A stretch of 64,000 bases of DNA from Rheinheimera sp. (GTDB lineage Bacteria > Pseudomonadota > Gammaproteobacteria > Enterobacterales > Alteromonadaceae): the NCBI GenBank assembly GCA_003543135.1, contig DPJG01000032.1, forward strand, positions 1-64,000, given 5' to 3'. Below the pieces are notes generated by a model. That model did no database searches, was not told the DNA's origin, and saw only the letters and a list, made by a program, of their open reading frames with translations. Every line of letters starts with the position of its first letter. Positions within the stretch are counted from its first letter, which is position 1. A program made the translations under genes and the position numbers. Positions 1 through 7,506 of this stretch are shown here, one piece after another.

Positions 1-33
1 GTGTCGGTGGTTCGATTCCGCCTCTGGGCACCA
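1..33 (+). tRNA. tRNA-Phe, 3' end only
   Basis: The window opens inside a tRNA. The T arm (GGTTCGATTCC), the 3' acceptor strand TCTGGGC, discriminator A and encoded CCA are visible, ending at 33. The remaining sequence resembles the 3' third of gammaproteobacterial tRNA-Phe (acceptor GCCCAGA/TCTGGGC expected). The anticodon is outside the window, so the amino acid identity is an inference from the 3' half. Confidence 0.75.
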
Positions 34-41
34 TAAACAAC

Positions 42-70
42 AAGCCCTGCAAGCAATTGCAGGGCTTTTT
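42..70 (+). terminator. Rho-independent terminator of the tRNA
   Basis: An 11-base stem (AAGCCCTGCAA at 42-52 pairing with TTGCAGGGCTT at 57-67) with a GCAA loop runs straight into a T tract. It lies 8 bases after the tRNA CCA end. Confidence 0.85.
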
Positions 71-155
71 GTTTTGGGCTTTTTATTGTTCTGGCTTGCC
101 AGAAGTGAAGGTAAAAAAACAAGCGGGCCCAATGCAGGCCCGCCTGGTTGCGGCC

Positions 156-842
156 TTATTGGCAGGAGCCGCAGCACTGACCTTTCTGTTGCTGTGGTTC
201 AACAAACAGAATTTCGTTTTCCAGCAGAATATGTTCCATTAAATCTTCTTTCAGCTCGGTCAGGCCCAGATATAACGCCGACCAGGTATTGCAGGCGCCG
301 GCCGGTAACACCAGGTCTTTGGCCAGGTTCAGCATGGTGTCCAGCGCATCACCGTGTTGCAGATGTTCTTCCTGCATCACGGAAATAGGGCCGGCCGGGA
401 AAAAACCATTACATAACATCGGGAACAAAATTTGTTCTTCTTTATGCATATGGCTTTCCAGCTCCTGATACATATGTTCCAGATGAGTGGCCAGGCCGGT
501 TGGACACTCTGGATGATCGGCATGCACATGCTCTACCCGGCGGGCGAGGCGGATCAATTCCGGCAGCTGCAGCCGGTGTTTGGCGTGAAAACGTTCCAGA
601 ATAAAATACGCCAGCTCTTCGGTTTTTGCCTCGCGCCAGTTGCGCTGCATTGACCCGGGTTTCTGCGCCAGCGCCGCCAGTTCAGTATTAATTTGCGCGG
701 CGTTCAGTTGTCTTTTGGCGGCTGCTGCGGCCAGTGACTCTTTACCACCACAACAAAAATCCAGTTTGTATTTGTGAAATACGGCGGTTGCGCCCGGGAT
801 TTGGGTGGCAAGCTGGCCTAAAGGTTGATCTAAATAAGACAT
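156..842 (-). CDS. ytfE: Iron-sulfur cluster repair di-iron protein YtfE/Ric
   Basis: 228 residues, about the size of E. coli YtfE (220). This family repairs iron-sulfur clusters damaged by nitric oxide and oxidative stress, in the cytoplasm. The N-terminal ScdA-type domain carries the paired cysteines (C30, C31, in DFCCGGK). A hemerythrin-like four-helix bundle follows, with conserved His/Glu ligand motifs (HMHKEEQILFPM; MEHILLENEILF). The C-terminus ends in an extra Cys-rich tail (CCGSC) that is absent from the E. coli protein. The ATG has a CGGAG ribosome site. It diverges from norR, and the spacer contains three NorR sites, so NO-induced transcription by NorR is likely; E. coli ytfE is instead under NsrR. 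Confidence 0.95.
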   Translation of the reverse strand: MSYLDQPLGQLATQIPGATAVFHKYKLDFCCGGKESLAAAAAKRQLNAAQINTELAALAQKPGSMQRNWREAKTEELAYFILERFHAKHRLQLPELIRLARRVEHVHADHPECPTGLATHLEHMYQELESHMHKEEQILFPMLCNGFFPAGPISVMQEEHLQHGDALDTMLNLAKDLVLPAGACNTWSALYLGLTELKEDLMEHILLENEILFVEPQQQKGQCCGSCQ

Positions 843-927
843 AACAGACTCCGGTTTTTGGGCCTTGGGCAGGCGGAAATTTCACATCAGCAGCGTGCTG
901 CCGTTATGCTGATATTCCAAGAATCAG

Positions 928-943
928 GCCAAAACTACCCCTT
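928..943 (-). promoter_or_regulatory. Weak candidate sigma-54 -24/-12 element for ytfE
   Basis: Read on the minus strand, a GG-N10-GC arrangement lies between the NorR sites and ytfE, as expected for a NorR-activated sigma-54 promoter. The bases flanking GG and GC match the TGGCAC/TTGC consensus poorly. A second GG/GC pair nearer the gene (about 890-903) has only nine bases between. I see no fully canonical site. Confidence 0.25.
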
Positions 944-972
944 TTGATTTATATAGATTTTTTGCCGGTAGT

Positions 973-1029
973 GGTAAATTTAACCCCGAAAAAACCGGGT
1001 AATAATTACCAAACAGGGTAAAAATAACC
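973..1029. promoter_or_regulatory. Three NorR enhancer sites (GGT-N7-ACC)
   Basis: Three perfect GGT-N7-ACC motifs lie at 973-985 (GGTAAATTTAACC), 998-1010 (GGTAATAATTACC) and 1017-1029 (GGTAAAAATAACC). E. coli NorR binds three GT-N7-AC sites upstream of norVW, and such sites are enhancers for sigma-54 transcription. The third site touches the norR start codon at 1030, so occupancy may also restrain norR itself. Confidence 0.9.
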
Positions 1030-2601
1030 ATGCTGGAAGAAACCTTAGTGGCTGATTTAGTAGCCGATTTACCCTCAGCGGTGCGGTTGCAACGGCTGGT
1101 GAATACCATGCGCACCCATTTTGGCTGCAGCGCTGTGGCGCTGCTGCAACTACAGCAGGAGCAGCTGAAACCTGTGGCCGTCTGTGGCCTTGCCAGCGAA
1201 ACCCTGGGCCGGCGTTTTATGGTGGCGCATCACCCCAGGCTTGCCACTATTTTACAAAGCCGGCAGCCGGTCCATTTTGCGCCCGACAGCAGCCTGCCCG
1301 ATCCTTATGATGGTTTAGTTGAAGTGCAACAAGGCCAGCCGCTGTTGGTGCACGACTGCATGGGTATTTCGTTATATCTGGAAGGCCAGTGCTGGGGAGT
1401 GCTGACTCTCGACGCCCTGCAGGCCGGCACTTTCAGCCGTTTAACAGTGCTGGAGTTACAAAGATTCAGTTTGCTGGTAGAAGCCGCGGTCAGGGTCTGT
1501 CAGCTTGAAACCGAACTTCGTACAGTGCGCTTTGCCAGAGCCAATCAGGTGCTGGACAGCGGTGTTTACCATTCACCGGCTGATGAAATTATTGGTCAGA
1601 GCCCGCAGTTATTGCAGCTGTTGTCAGAAGTCAAAGTGGTGGCGAGTTCCGATTTGCCTGTGTTGCTGCTGGGGGAAACCGGTGTTGGCAAAGAGTTATT
1701 TGCCCGTTATCTGCATCAGCAGTCCAACCGCAATAATAAACCGCTGGTGTATATCAATTGTGCCGCTTTGCCCGAGTCGCTGGCGGAAAGTGAACTTTTT
1801 GGTCATGTGAAAGGGGCGTTTTCCGGCGCCCAGCAAGAGCGCAGTGGCCGTTTTGAAGCAGCTGACGGTGGCACTTTATTTTTAGATGAAGTGGGGGAGC
1901 TGCCGCTTCTGGTGCAGGCCAAAATGCTGCGGGTGTTACAAAACGGCGAAATTCAGCGGCTGGGCTCGGACAAAAGCCGCAGTGTGAATGTGCGGATAGT
2001 GGCGGCCACCAACCGCGATTTAGCCCAGCAGGTGGCGCAGGGCGCGTTCAGAGCCGATTTATATCACAGGTTATCGGTGTATCCTGTGCCTATTCCGCCG
2101 CTGCGTCAGCGCAGCAGCGACATTGCCATGCTGGCCGGGCATTTTCTGGAGCAAAACCGCAGCAGGCTTGGCCTCAGATCCATCCGTTTGTCGCAGGATG
2201 CGCAGCTGTTGCTGCTGCATTATCACTGGCCTGGCAATGTGCGTGAGCTGGAGCATGTGATAAGTCGTGCGGCAATCAAAGCGCTTAGTGAAGGCCATAA
2301 CCGCAGTGATATTCTGACCATAGAACCCCGTTATCTGGATATCAGCCCAACAGCAGCTGTTGCTGGCGAGCAAAACATGGCCGCAGCTGAACAGGTGTTT
2401 AGCAATACATTAGCCACAGCCAAAGGCCTGCCGCTTAAACAAGCGCTGCAGCAGTTTCAGCGCCAGCATATTGAAGCTGCCTTTAAACAAAGTGGCGGCA
2501 GCTGGTCTAAAACCGCCCGGTTGCTGGAAATCGACAGTAGTAATTTACATAAACTGGCAGAAAAACTTGGGGTCAAAGCCCTGCTTAAAGGACAAAACTG
2601 A
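1030..2601 (+). CDS. norR: NO-responsive sigma-54 activator NorR
   Basis: 523 residues. Order: an N-terminal GAF domain (about 15-165), an AAA+ sigma-54 activation domain (about 187-420) and a Fis-type helix-turn-helix at the C-terminus. The GAF domain keeps aspartates matching the E. coli mononuclear iron ligands ([13 protein letters not shown] and LTLDA). Walker A is GETGVGKE (about 215-222) and Walker B is LFLDEVGE. The sigma-54 contact loop is GAFSGA (about 262-267) instead of the usual GAFTGA. Ribosome site AGGG is 11 bases before the ATG. It diverges from ytfE, and its stop overlaps the next start (TGATG). Confidence 0.93.
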   Translation: MLEETLVADLVADLPSAVRLQRLVNTMRTHFGCSAVALLQLQQEQLKPVAVCGLASETLGRRFMVAHHPRLATILQSRQPVHFAPDSSLPDPYDGLVEVQQGQPLLVHDCMGISLYLEGQCWGVLTLDALQAGTFSRLTVLELQRFSLLVEAAVRVCQLETELRTVRFARANQVLDSGVYHSPADEIIGQSPQLLQLLSEVKVVASSDLPVLLLGETGVGKELFARYLHQQSNRNNKPLVYINCAALPESLAESELFGHVKGAFSGAQQERSGRFEAADGGTLFLDEVGELPLLVQAKMLRVLQNGEIQRLGSDKSRSVNVRIVAATNRDLAQQVAQGAFRADLYHRLSVYPVPIPPLRQRSSDIAMLAGHFLEQNRSRLGLRSIRLSQDAQLLLLHYHWPGNVRELEHVISRAAIKALSEGHNRSDILTIEPRYLDISPTAAVAGEQNMAAAEQVFSNTLATAKGLPLKQALQQFQRQHIEAAFKQSGGSWSKTARLLEIDSSNLHKLAEKLGVKALLKGQN

Positions 2602-2999
2602 TGCAGCTGGCGCGTATTGTATTGTTCCGCATGTTGGCGCTTTGCAGTTTATTGCTGGGGTTGATTGGCGTGGTGCTGCCTGGTTTGCCGACAGTGCCTT
2701 TTGTATTACTGGCCGCTTTTGCCGCTGGTAAAGGCTGGCCACAGCTGGAAGCACGTTTATTGGCACATCACAAATATGGCCCTGTGATCCACAACTGGCG
2801 CCGTTATGGGCTGGTGCCACGCGCCGGCAAAATAGCCGCCAGCCTGATGATGACGCTCAGCCTGGTACTTTGCTGGTTCAGTACCTTTGCGCTGCTGTAC
2901 AAAGTGTTGCTGACGCTGTTGCTTGGGGCTGTGGCACTCTGGTTATGGCGCCGGCCAGAGCAGATGCCAGCAGAGCGGGCATTGGAGGAGCAAAAATGA
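2601..2999 (+). CDS. DUF454 (YbaN-type) inner-membrane protein
   Basis: 132 residues, the size of E. coli YbaN. The N-terminal half carries the family signature GLIGVVLPGLPTVPFVLLA, and about three to four hydrophobic segments span the protein. The function of this family is not established. The gene is translationally coupled at both ends: it overlaps norR (TGATG) and the following moeB (ATGA), so all three are probably one transcript. Whether it has a role in NO stress or cofactor supply cannot be told from sequence. Confidence 0.8.
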   Translation: MQLARIVLFRMLALCSLLLGLIGVVLPGLPTVPFVLLAAFAAGKGWPQLEARLLAHHKYGPVIHNWRRYGLVPRAGKIAASLMMTLSLVLCWFSTFALLYKVLLTLLLGAVALWLWRRPEQMPAERALEEQK

Positions 3000-3799
3000 A
3001 ACCAACAACATCTGCAGAGCTGAATTTGCAACAAGCCATGCGCTACAGCCGGCAAATTATGTTGCCGGCCTTTGAGCTGCAGGGGCAGGAAAAACTGTTG
3101 GCGGCCCGGGTGCTGGTTATCGGAGTGGGTGGTCTTGGCTGCGCCGCTTTGCCCTATCTTGCAAGCTCAGGTATCGGAGCGCTGACGCTGGTTGATGGGG
3201 ATGTGATTGACCGCAGTAATTTACAGCGGCAGATTTTGTTTCGGGAAGCTGATGTAGGTAAATACAAAGCCGAAGTAGCGGCAGCGGCGCTGGCGCAGCT
3301 TAATAGCGACGTGAAGTTTGGTGTGGTCTGCAGTTTTGCCGATGAAACTTTGTTGGCTGAGCTGATTGCACAACATGATCTGGTGCTGGATTGTTGCGAC
3401 AATTTAAGTACCAGGCTGCTGATTAACCAATATTGTTATCAGCAGCAGGTACCGCTGGTGTCGGGCGCAGCCATCAGGATGGAGGGGCAGGTCAGCAGTT
3501 TTGCCATGAACAGGCAACAACAGCCGGACGCACCCTGTTACCAGTGCCTGAGTCTTGGTTTTGCCGAGCAGCAGCTGAGCTGTCTGGAGGCCGGTATTTT
3601 ATCGCCTGTGGTTGGGGTAATTGGCACTATGCAGGCGCTGGAGGCCATTAAAATCTTATCGGGTTGTGGCAGCGCACTTTATGGCCGTTTGTTGTTATTG
3701 GATGGCAAATACAGTGAATGGCAAAGTTTTAACATCCGCAAACAGCCAGATTGCCCCTGTTGTGGCATATTGGCTGCGGATAAAGCGCCTGCTGAATAA
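2996..3799 (+). CDS. moeB: Molybdopterin-synthase adenylyltransferase MoeB (ThiF/MoeB family)
   Basis: 267 residues from the ATG at 2996, which has GGAG nine bases upstream and overlaps the previous stop; an in-frame ATG at 2870 lies deep in the DUF454 gene and is rejected. MoeB adenylates the C-terminal Gly-Gly of MoaD so that it can be charged with sulfur. Visible features: nucleotide loop GVGGLGC, the arginine-containing RSNLQRQ segment, and two zinc-binding pairs (CYQC and CPCC). ThiF is close in sequence, but no thiamine genes are near, whereas moa genes and a molybdoenzyme (NarG) are, which favours MoeB. Confidence 0.85.
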   Translation: MKPTTSAELNLQQAMRYSRQIMLPAFELQGQEKLLAARVLVIGVGGLGCAALPYLASSGIGALTLVDGDVIDRSNLQRQILFREADVGKYKAEVAAAALAQLNSDVKFGVVCSFADETLLAELIAQHDLVLDCCDNLSTRLLINQYCYQQQVPLVSGAAIRMEGQVSSFAMNRQQQPDAPCYQCLSLGFAEQQLSCLEAGILSPVVGVIGTMQALEAIKILSGCGSALYGRLLLLDGKYSEWQSFNIRKQPDCPCCGILAADKAPAE

Positions 3800-3854
3800 A
3801 GGGGCCACTTGAGCCAGTGTGGCATGCAGGGCTGCAGCTGTCGGCAAATATTGC

Positions 3855-4256
3855 TTAGCCGGCACCCTGCGGTTTAGCGCTTGGCAAAATATCCTGCTGA
3901 ATATGCTGCAATAATTTATAAGCCTGCTGCAAATCACAGTCTTCACCGTCGCGTTTTTTATAACCAAAACTGGTCAGCTCCAAATGCCAGGTGGGTTCCA
4001 CCTGTTGCAGCGCCAGGGTGTGGCGCACACAATTGAGCGGACAACCGTCAATGGCCAGAATAGGCCGGCCGGATTTGGCCACTTTCACCAGCTGTTTCAC
4101 CTGGCCGCCGACACCGGCAATACAGGACATTTCGGCAATACCTTCTCTATCCAGCACCACGGCCAGATCATTGGCCAGCTGCGCTACGTTAGAGCAGCCC
4201 GAGCAAGCGTAAACCAGTGGTTTTCCGGTTAAAGGTTGGTCTGTAAAAGCGGCCAT
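3855..4256 (-). CDS. DGC-domain putative zinc-binding protein
   Basis: 133 residues from the ATG at 4256 (AGGGAG upstream); an ORF extension to 4301 has no ribosome site. It resembles the DGC family, named after a DGCP-type motif seen here as IDGCPLNCVRH. A YACSGCS motif near the N-terminus supplies further conserved cysteines, consistent with metal or cluster binding. Biochemical function of the family is unknown; members are commonly found beside nitrate/NO genes. Its upstream region holds a perfect FNR box and a NarL 7-2-7 site, which ties it to anaerobic nitrate metabolism. Confidence 0.8.
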   Translation of the reverse strand: MAAFTDQPLTGKPLVYACSGCSNVAQLANDLAVVLDREGIAEMSCIAGVGGQVKQLVKVAKSGRPILAIDGCPLNCVRHTLALQQVEPTWHLELTSFGYKKRDGEDCDLQQAYKLLQHIQQDILPSAKPQGAG

Positions 4257-4418
4257 ACAAAACTCCCTGATTGTGGATAAACACAAACGGCAATACAACA
4301 AAGGGCGGCCTGCCGGGAAAGCCCTGCGCTTTTTGTAAAAACGCGGTGCTTCATCAACAAAACGCAGTTGGCGTATTACCTGTTGTTGCTGAGTCTAAGC
4401 ATTGGTGTTTGTTAGAAC

Positions 4419-4432
4419 TTGATATAAATCAA
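4419..4432 (-). promoter_or_regulatory. Perfect FNR-type box upstream of the DGC gene
   Basis: TTGATATAAATCAA matches the FNR/ANR/DNR consensus TTGAT-N4-ATCAA exactly. It lies 163 bases upstream of the DGC-protein start and has no other gene start in reach on the right (nnrS converges from that side). Confidence 0.85.
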
Positions 4433-4446
4433 CTGAAAGTGGCGGC

Positions 4447-4462
4447 TACTCACACAGAGGTA
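4447..4462 (-). promoter_or_regulatory. NarL-type 7-2-7 site upstream of the DGC gene
   Basis: TACTCAC-AC-AGAGGTA forms two inverted heptamers with a 2-base gap. The right one, read in reverse, is TACCTCT, a full match to TACYYMT; the left one matches 6 of 7. Its centre is 29 bases upstream of the FNR box centre for leftward transcription. Confidence 0.7.
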
Positions 4463-4522
4463 TCATTGCCCGGCAGGGAAAAAACTGCGGTTTGACGTTA
4501 TTACACAGGCCAGCGAAAACAA

Positions 4523-4546
4523 AAAACCAGCCCAAAGGCTGGTTTT
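4523..4546 (-). terminator. Terminator of nnrS
   Basis: AAAACCAGCC (4523-4532) pairs with GGCTGGTTTT (4537-4546). In leftward reading the stem runs into a T-rich tract. It is about 57 bases after the nnrS stop. Confidence 0.85.
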
Positions 4547-4602
4547 CATAAAAAAATTACAGCAGCACAAGAGCCACAGATCTGGGTTACATCGCTTTGC
4601 AG

Positions 4603-5820
4603 TTAACCAGGCCTGCCGTCCGCTCTGGTGCTGCACAGCATGCCGGCATAACAATAACAAAACAGCGCATAAGCCAGTACCCAGCAGCCAATGGCCAGTA
4701 TCAGCAGCGCCTGGCTCATATCCGGCATCAACCACAGCAGCAGGCTGCGGCTGATGCCTGCGGCCACCACCAGTACAAAAGCCGGCACCATCAAGGCCGA
4801 TACCTGCAGTGGCCGCCCTGTGTGGCCAAGCGACACCCGCGCCATCATGGCTAAAATCATCGAACCCATGGCGCCGGCTGTTAATGCATGCAGCGCCGTG
4901 CTTTTGAGCACCGTATGGCCCAACAAAGTGCTGCCGCTGTAATGCAGTGCAAACAGCGCCAGGCCAAGTGGAATAAACCAATAAGCCAGATGTAAAGACC
5001 ACAACAGTGGCACTCTGAACGTGATCCAGATTTTCCAGCGGGCACAACGGATAGCCAGCAGCACAGCCGCAATACCATATAAAGCGCCAATCAGCGGATG
5101 CGGCAGGAAGTTTTCCAGTTTTAAAAACTGCTGAATAAATACCAGCCATAAAAGTCCAAGCGCCAGCCGGTCGAGCCAGAGCACAGGCTCCACTTTTTTG
5201 CTTTGGGTGCCATTGGCGGTAAACATCGGCAGCACCCGGCCACCCATAATGCTCATTACCAGCGTCAGCAGCAGCACGGCACTATAAAGACCATGTTGTT
5301 GCAGCATATAGTCGTTTAATGCCAAACCAACCCAGCTGACCGCGTTACAAAGCGTAAGCAGCATCAGCACAGGCACAAAAAACAAATTACGCCACTGCGC
5401 CACGGCCAGAATAGGTTTGGCCATCAGCACCGCGGCCAAAGGTAAAAACAGCAGGTCTACCAGTGCCACCACCCAGATGGGCAAAGCCGCACCAAATAAC
5501 ACCAATAACCGGGCCAGAAGCCAGCAGAGCAGCAGCCATAACAAAGGCTTGCCGTGGGGGGCTCTAAGGCCCGTCCAGTTTTGCATCGCTGTTAATAAAA
5601 AACCGGCCACTATGGCGCAGCCAAAACCAAAAATCATTTCATGGCTGTGCCAGAACAGAATATTACCCACAGGGGACAGCGGCAGGCCGGCAAAAAGCGC
5701 CAGTCCCCACAGCAGCATGGCAATACAGCTAAAAGCACCACCGAATAAAAACAGCGGCCGAAACGCCAGCCGAAGTAAAGGTGGTATATCAAGTTCTGTT
5801 GTCAGATCAGTAATTTGCAT
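4603..5820 (-). CDS. nnrS: NnrS family haem/copper inner-membrane protein
   Basis: 405 residues, about twelve hydrophobic segments. NnrS proteins are polytopic membrane proteins that protect against nitric oxide stress and are usually NO-regulated in denitrifiers. Family signatures are visible: FWHSHEMIFGFG near residue 55, GRVLPMFT in the middle, and ALTAGAMGSMILAMMARVSL plus the adjoining GHTGRPL near residues 310-335; the histidines are probable haem or metal ligands. It starts 24 bases after the upstream MFS transporter gene, so they are likely co-transcribed, and it ends at a strong terminator. Confidence 0.9.
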   Translation of the reverse strand: MQITDLTTELDIPPLLRLAFRPLFLFGGAFSCIAMLLWGLALFAGLPLSPVGNILFWHSHEMIFGFGCAIVAGFLLTAMQNWTGLRAPHGKPLLWLLLCWLLARLLVLFGAALPIWVVALVDLLFLPLAAVLMAKPILAVAQWRNLFFVPVLMLLTLCNAVSWVGLALNDYMLQQHGLYSAVLLLTLVMSIMGGRVLPMFTANGTQSKKVEPVLWLDRLALGLLWLVFIQQFLKLENFLPHPLIGALYGIAAVLLAIRCARWKIWITFRVPLLWSLHLAYWFIPLGLALFALHYSGSTLLGHTVLKSTALHALTAGAMGSMILAMMARVSLGHTGRPLQVSALMVPAFVLVVAAGISRSLLLWLMPDMSQALLILAIGCWVLAYALFCYCYAGMLCSTRADGRPG

Positions 5821-5844
5821 CTTGTTTTCCCAAATGAAACGGCT

Positions 5845-7215
5845 TTAGTCGCTGCCGTCTTCTAATAAAAAATTGTGGGCTCTGGCGGCGGCCAGTTCGC
5901 GCTGATATTGCTCCCGTTGGTTGGCAAAAAACATCAAAATCATACAAAAGGCCAGCACGCCGTACAGCAACATAAAACAGGCGGTGTGAATGCCGAGTAA
6001 ATCCTGCGACAACCCAAATAACAACGGCAGGGTACAACCCCCCAGCGCGCCAATGGCCGCCACCATACCCCCGGCTGCCCCCATTTGGTCGGGGTAATAG
6101 TCATAAATGGTGCGAAATACACTGGCACGGCCCAGGCCCTGGGCTATGCCGATGACAAAAATCAAGGCAGTAAACAGCCAGAGGTTGATGTTAATTTCCA
6201 GCACCACCTCTTTTTGAATACCGTGGATCACCAGGCTGGTGGGTGGGTAACTTAAAATAAATAAACAAATCAGGCAGATCCAAAAAGCACTCCAGTTGAC
6301 TGCCCGGCCGCCATAACGGTCAGCCAGCCAGCCGCCCAAAGCACGCACCATGCTGGACGTAGTGACAAAAAACAGCGTAAAGGCCATAGCATCTGCTGCG
6401 CTGAGCTGATAGGCCTGCATGTAATACAGTGGCAGCCACAGCAGCAACGCCAGAAAGCTGCCAAACACAAAATAATAATACAGTGAAAAACGCCAGAGCC
6501 TGGCGTCTGTTAACAACTGCTTGCTGCGCTGATAGAAGGGGCTGGTTTTATTGGGCAGCGTTGTTGTTGCAGCCTTTTGCGGATGCCCTTGCGGCATTTT
6601 GGGTGCAAATAAAACAAACAGCAGCGCCAGCACGGCAGTTAACAGCGCATACAAAGCACCGACTCCAAGTGGCCAGCTGACTTGGTTTAATAGCGGTACC
6701 AGCAATAAACTCAAAGCGGCACCGGCATTACCAACCCCAAACAAACCCATCACTGTGCCTTGCTGCGCAGCGGGGTAAAAAGCCGACACATAAGCAATGC
6801 CGAACGTAAAAGCCACACCGGCCAGCCCCAGCCAGAATCCAAGCAACACCAGACTCAACAGGCTTTGGGCATAAGGCAATAACAATAAAGCGGGGATCAG
6901 CAGCAACATCAGCCACAACCACAAAGTACGGGGGCTGATTTTTTCCGCCAGGATACCGGCCGGAAATCTTAATAAAGCGCCGGTCAGCACAGGGGATGAC
7001 AACAACAAACCATAGTCAGTCGCGCTTAGTTGCAGCTGTGCTGCCAGCTCCAGTCCCAGGGCGGCATATAAACACCAAATCGCAAAACACCAGGCAAAAC
7101 AAAAAATTGAAAAACATAAAGCACGGCGTGCCTGCGGCAACGGCATCAGCAGTGAGTGTGCTGTTTCTGGGCTTGTGATCCGGGCGTCAGACATAAGAGA
7201 TGTAGCCTTTGGCAT
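5845..7215 (-). CDS. NarK-like MFS transporter, upstream of nnrS
   Basis: 456 residues with about twelve membrane segments; the pattern RFPAGILAEKISPR after helix 2 is the MFS loop motif and the protein resembles the nitrate/nitrite porter family. Substrate (nitrate, nitrite, uptake or export) is inferred from family and context, not from a diagnostic residue. It is shorter and more divergent than the other two NarK paralogues in the window. Start is uncertain: ATG at 7215 has a weak AGAAAG ribosome site, and an in-frame ATG at 7194 has AAAGG further away. It shares a 290-base control region with the divergent transporter at 7507 and is likely co-transcribed with nnrS. Confidence 0.75.
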   Translation of the reverse strand: MPKATSLMSDARITSPETAHSLLMPLPQARRALCFSIFCFAWCFAIWCLYAALGLELAAQLQLSATDYGLLLSSPVLTGALLRFPAGILAEKISPRTLWLWLMLLLIPALLLLPYAQSLLSLVLLGFWLGLAGVAFTFGIAYVSAFYPAAQQGTVMGLFGVGNAGAALSLLLVPLLNQVSWPLGVGALYALLTAVLALLFVLFAPKMPQGHPQKAATTTLPNKTSPFYQRSKQLLTDARLWRFSLYYYFVFGSFLALLLWLPLYYMQAYQLSAADAMAFTLFFVTTSSMVRALGGWLADRYGGRAVNWSAFWICLICLFILSYPPTSLVIHGIQKEVVLEININLWLFTALIFVIGIAQGLGRASVFRTIYDYYPDQMGAAGGMVAAIGALGGCTLPLLFGLSQDLLGIHTACFMLLYGVLAFCMILMFFANQREQYQRELAAARAHNFLLEDGSD

Positions 7216-7311
7216 TAAAAGCTTTCTGATGATAAACCGCCGGGCAACGAAGTGGGGTTTTCATCGGGAGTATTCCTTTCGTTTTGGTCAAGGCGCCTTG
7301 TGAAAACCTGT

Positions 7312-7327
7312 TACCACGAAGTGGGTA
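7312..7327. promoter_or_regulatory. NarL-type 7-2-7 site between the two transporters
   Basis: TACCACG-AA-GTGGGTA: inverted heptamers with a 2-base gap. The inverted right half reads TACCCAC (6 of 7 to TACYYMT); the left half matches less well. It is nearer the leftward transporter gene. Confidence 0.5.
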
Positions 7328-7368
7328 GTGGGGTGGTTCAGGTGCTGAGTTGCAAGCTTGTTTCGCCC

Positions 7369-7384
7369 TACCTACAAGGTGATA
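7369..7384 (+). promoter_or_regulatory. Candidate NarL-type site upstream of the rightward narK
   Basis: TACCTAC-AA-GGTGATA: the left heptamer matches 6 of 7, the right is degenerate. Its centre is 52 bases upstream of the FNR box centre, almost the same separation as at narG (54), which supports it. Confidence 0.45.
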
Positions 7385-7421
7385 TTCCTTATAAAAACAG
7401 TGGTTTAGTGGCGGCTATTGC

Positions 7422-7435
7422 TTGATTAAAGTCAA
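7422..7435 (+). promoter_or_regulatory. FNR-type box upstream of narK (type I)
   Basis: TTGATTAAAGTCAA differs from TTGAT-N4-ATCAA at one position. Its centre is about 78 bases before the ATG at 7507, consistent with a class II activator site near -41.5 and a short leader. Confidence 0.8.
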
Positions 7436-7506
7436 TGTTTTTTTACCTTTGAGTCTCTATGCTTCAGCCAGTTTTGTTCTCACTGGGTGTTCCACCGGAG
7501 GTTTAT

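Noticed and set aside
2870-2995. Upstream extension of moeB to an ATG at 2870
   Set aside because: It overlaps most of the second half of the DUF454 gene; the ATG at 2996 has a ribosome site, overlaps the previous stop and starts the conserved part.
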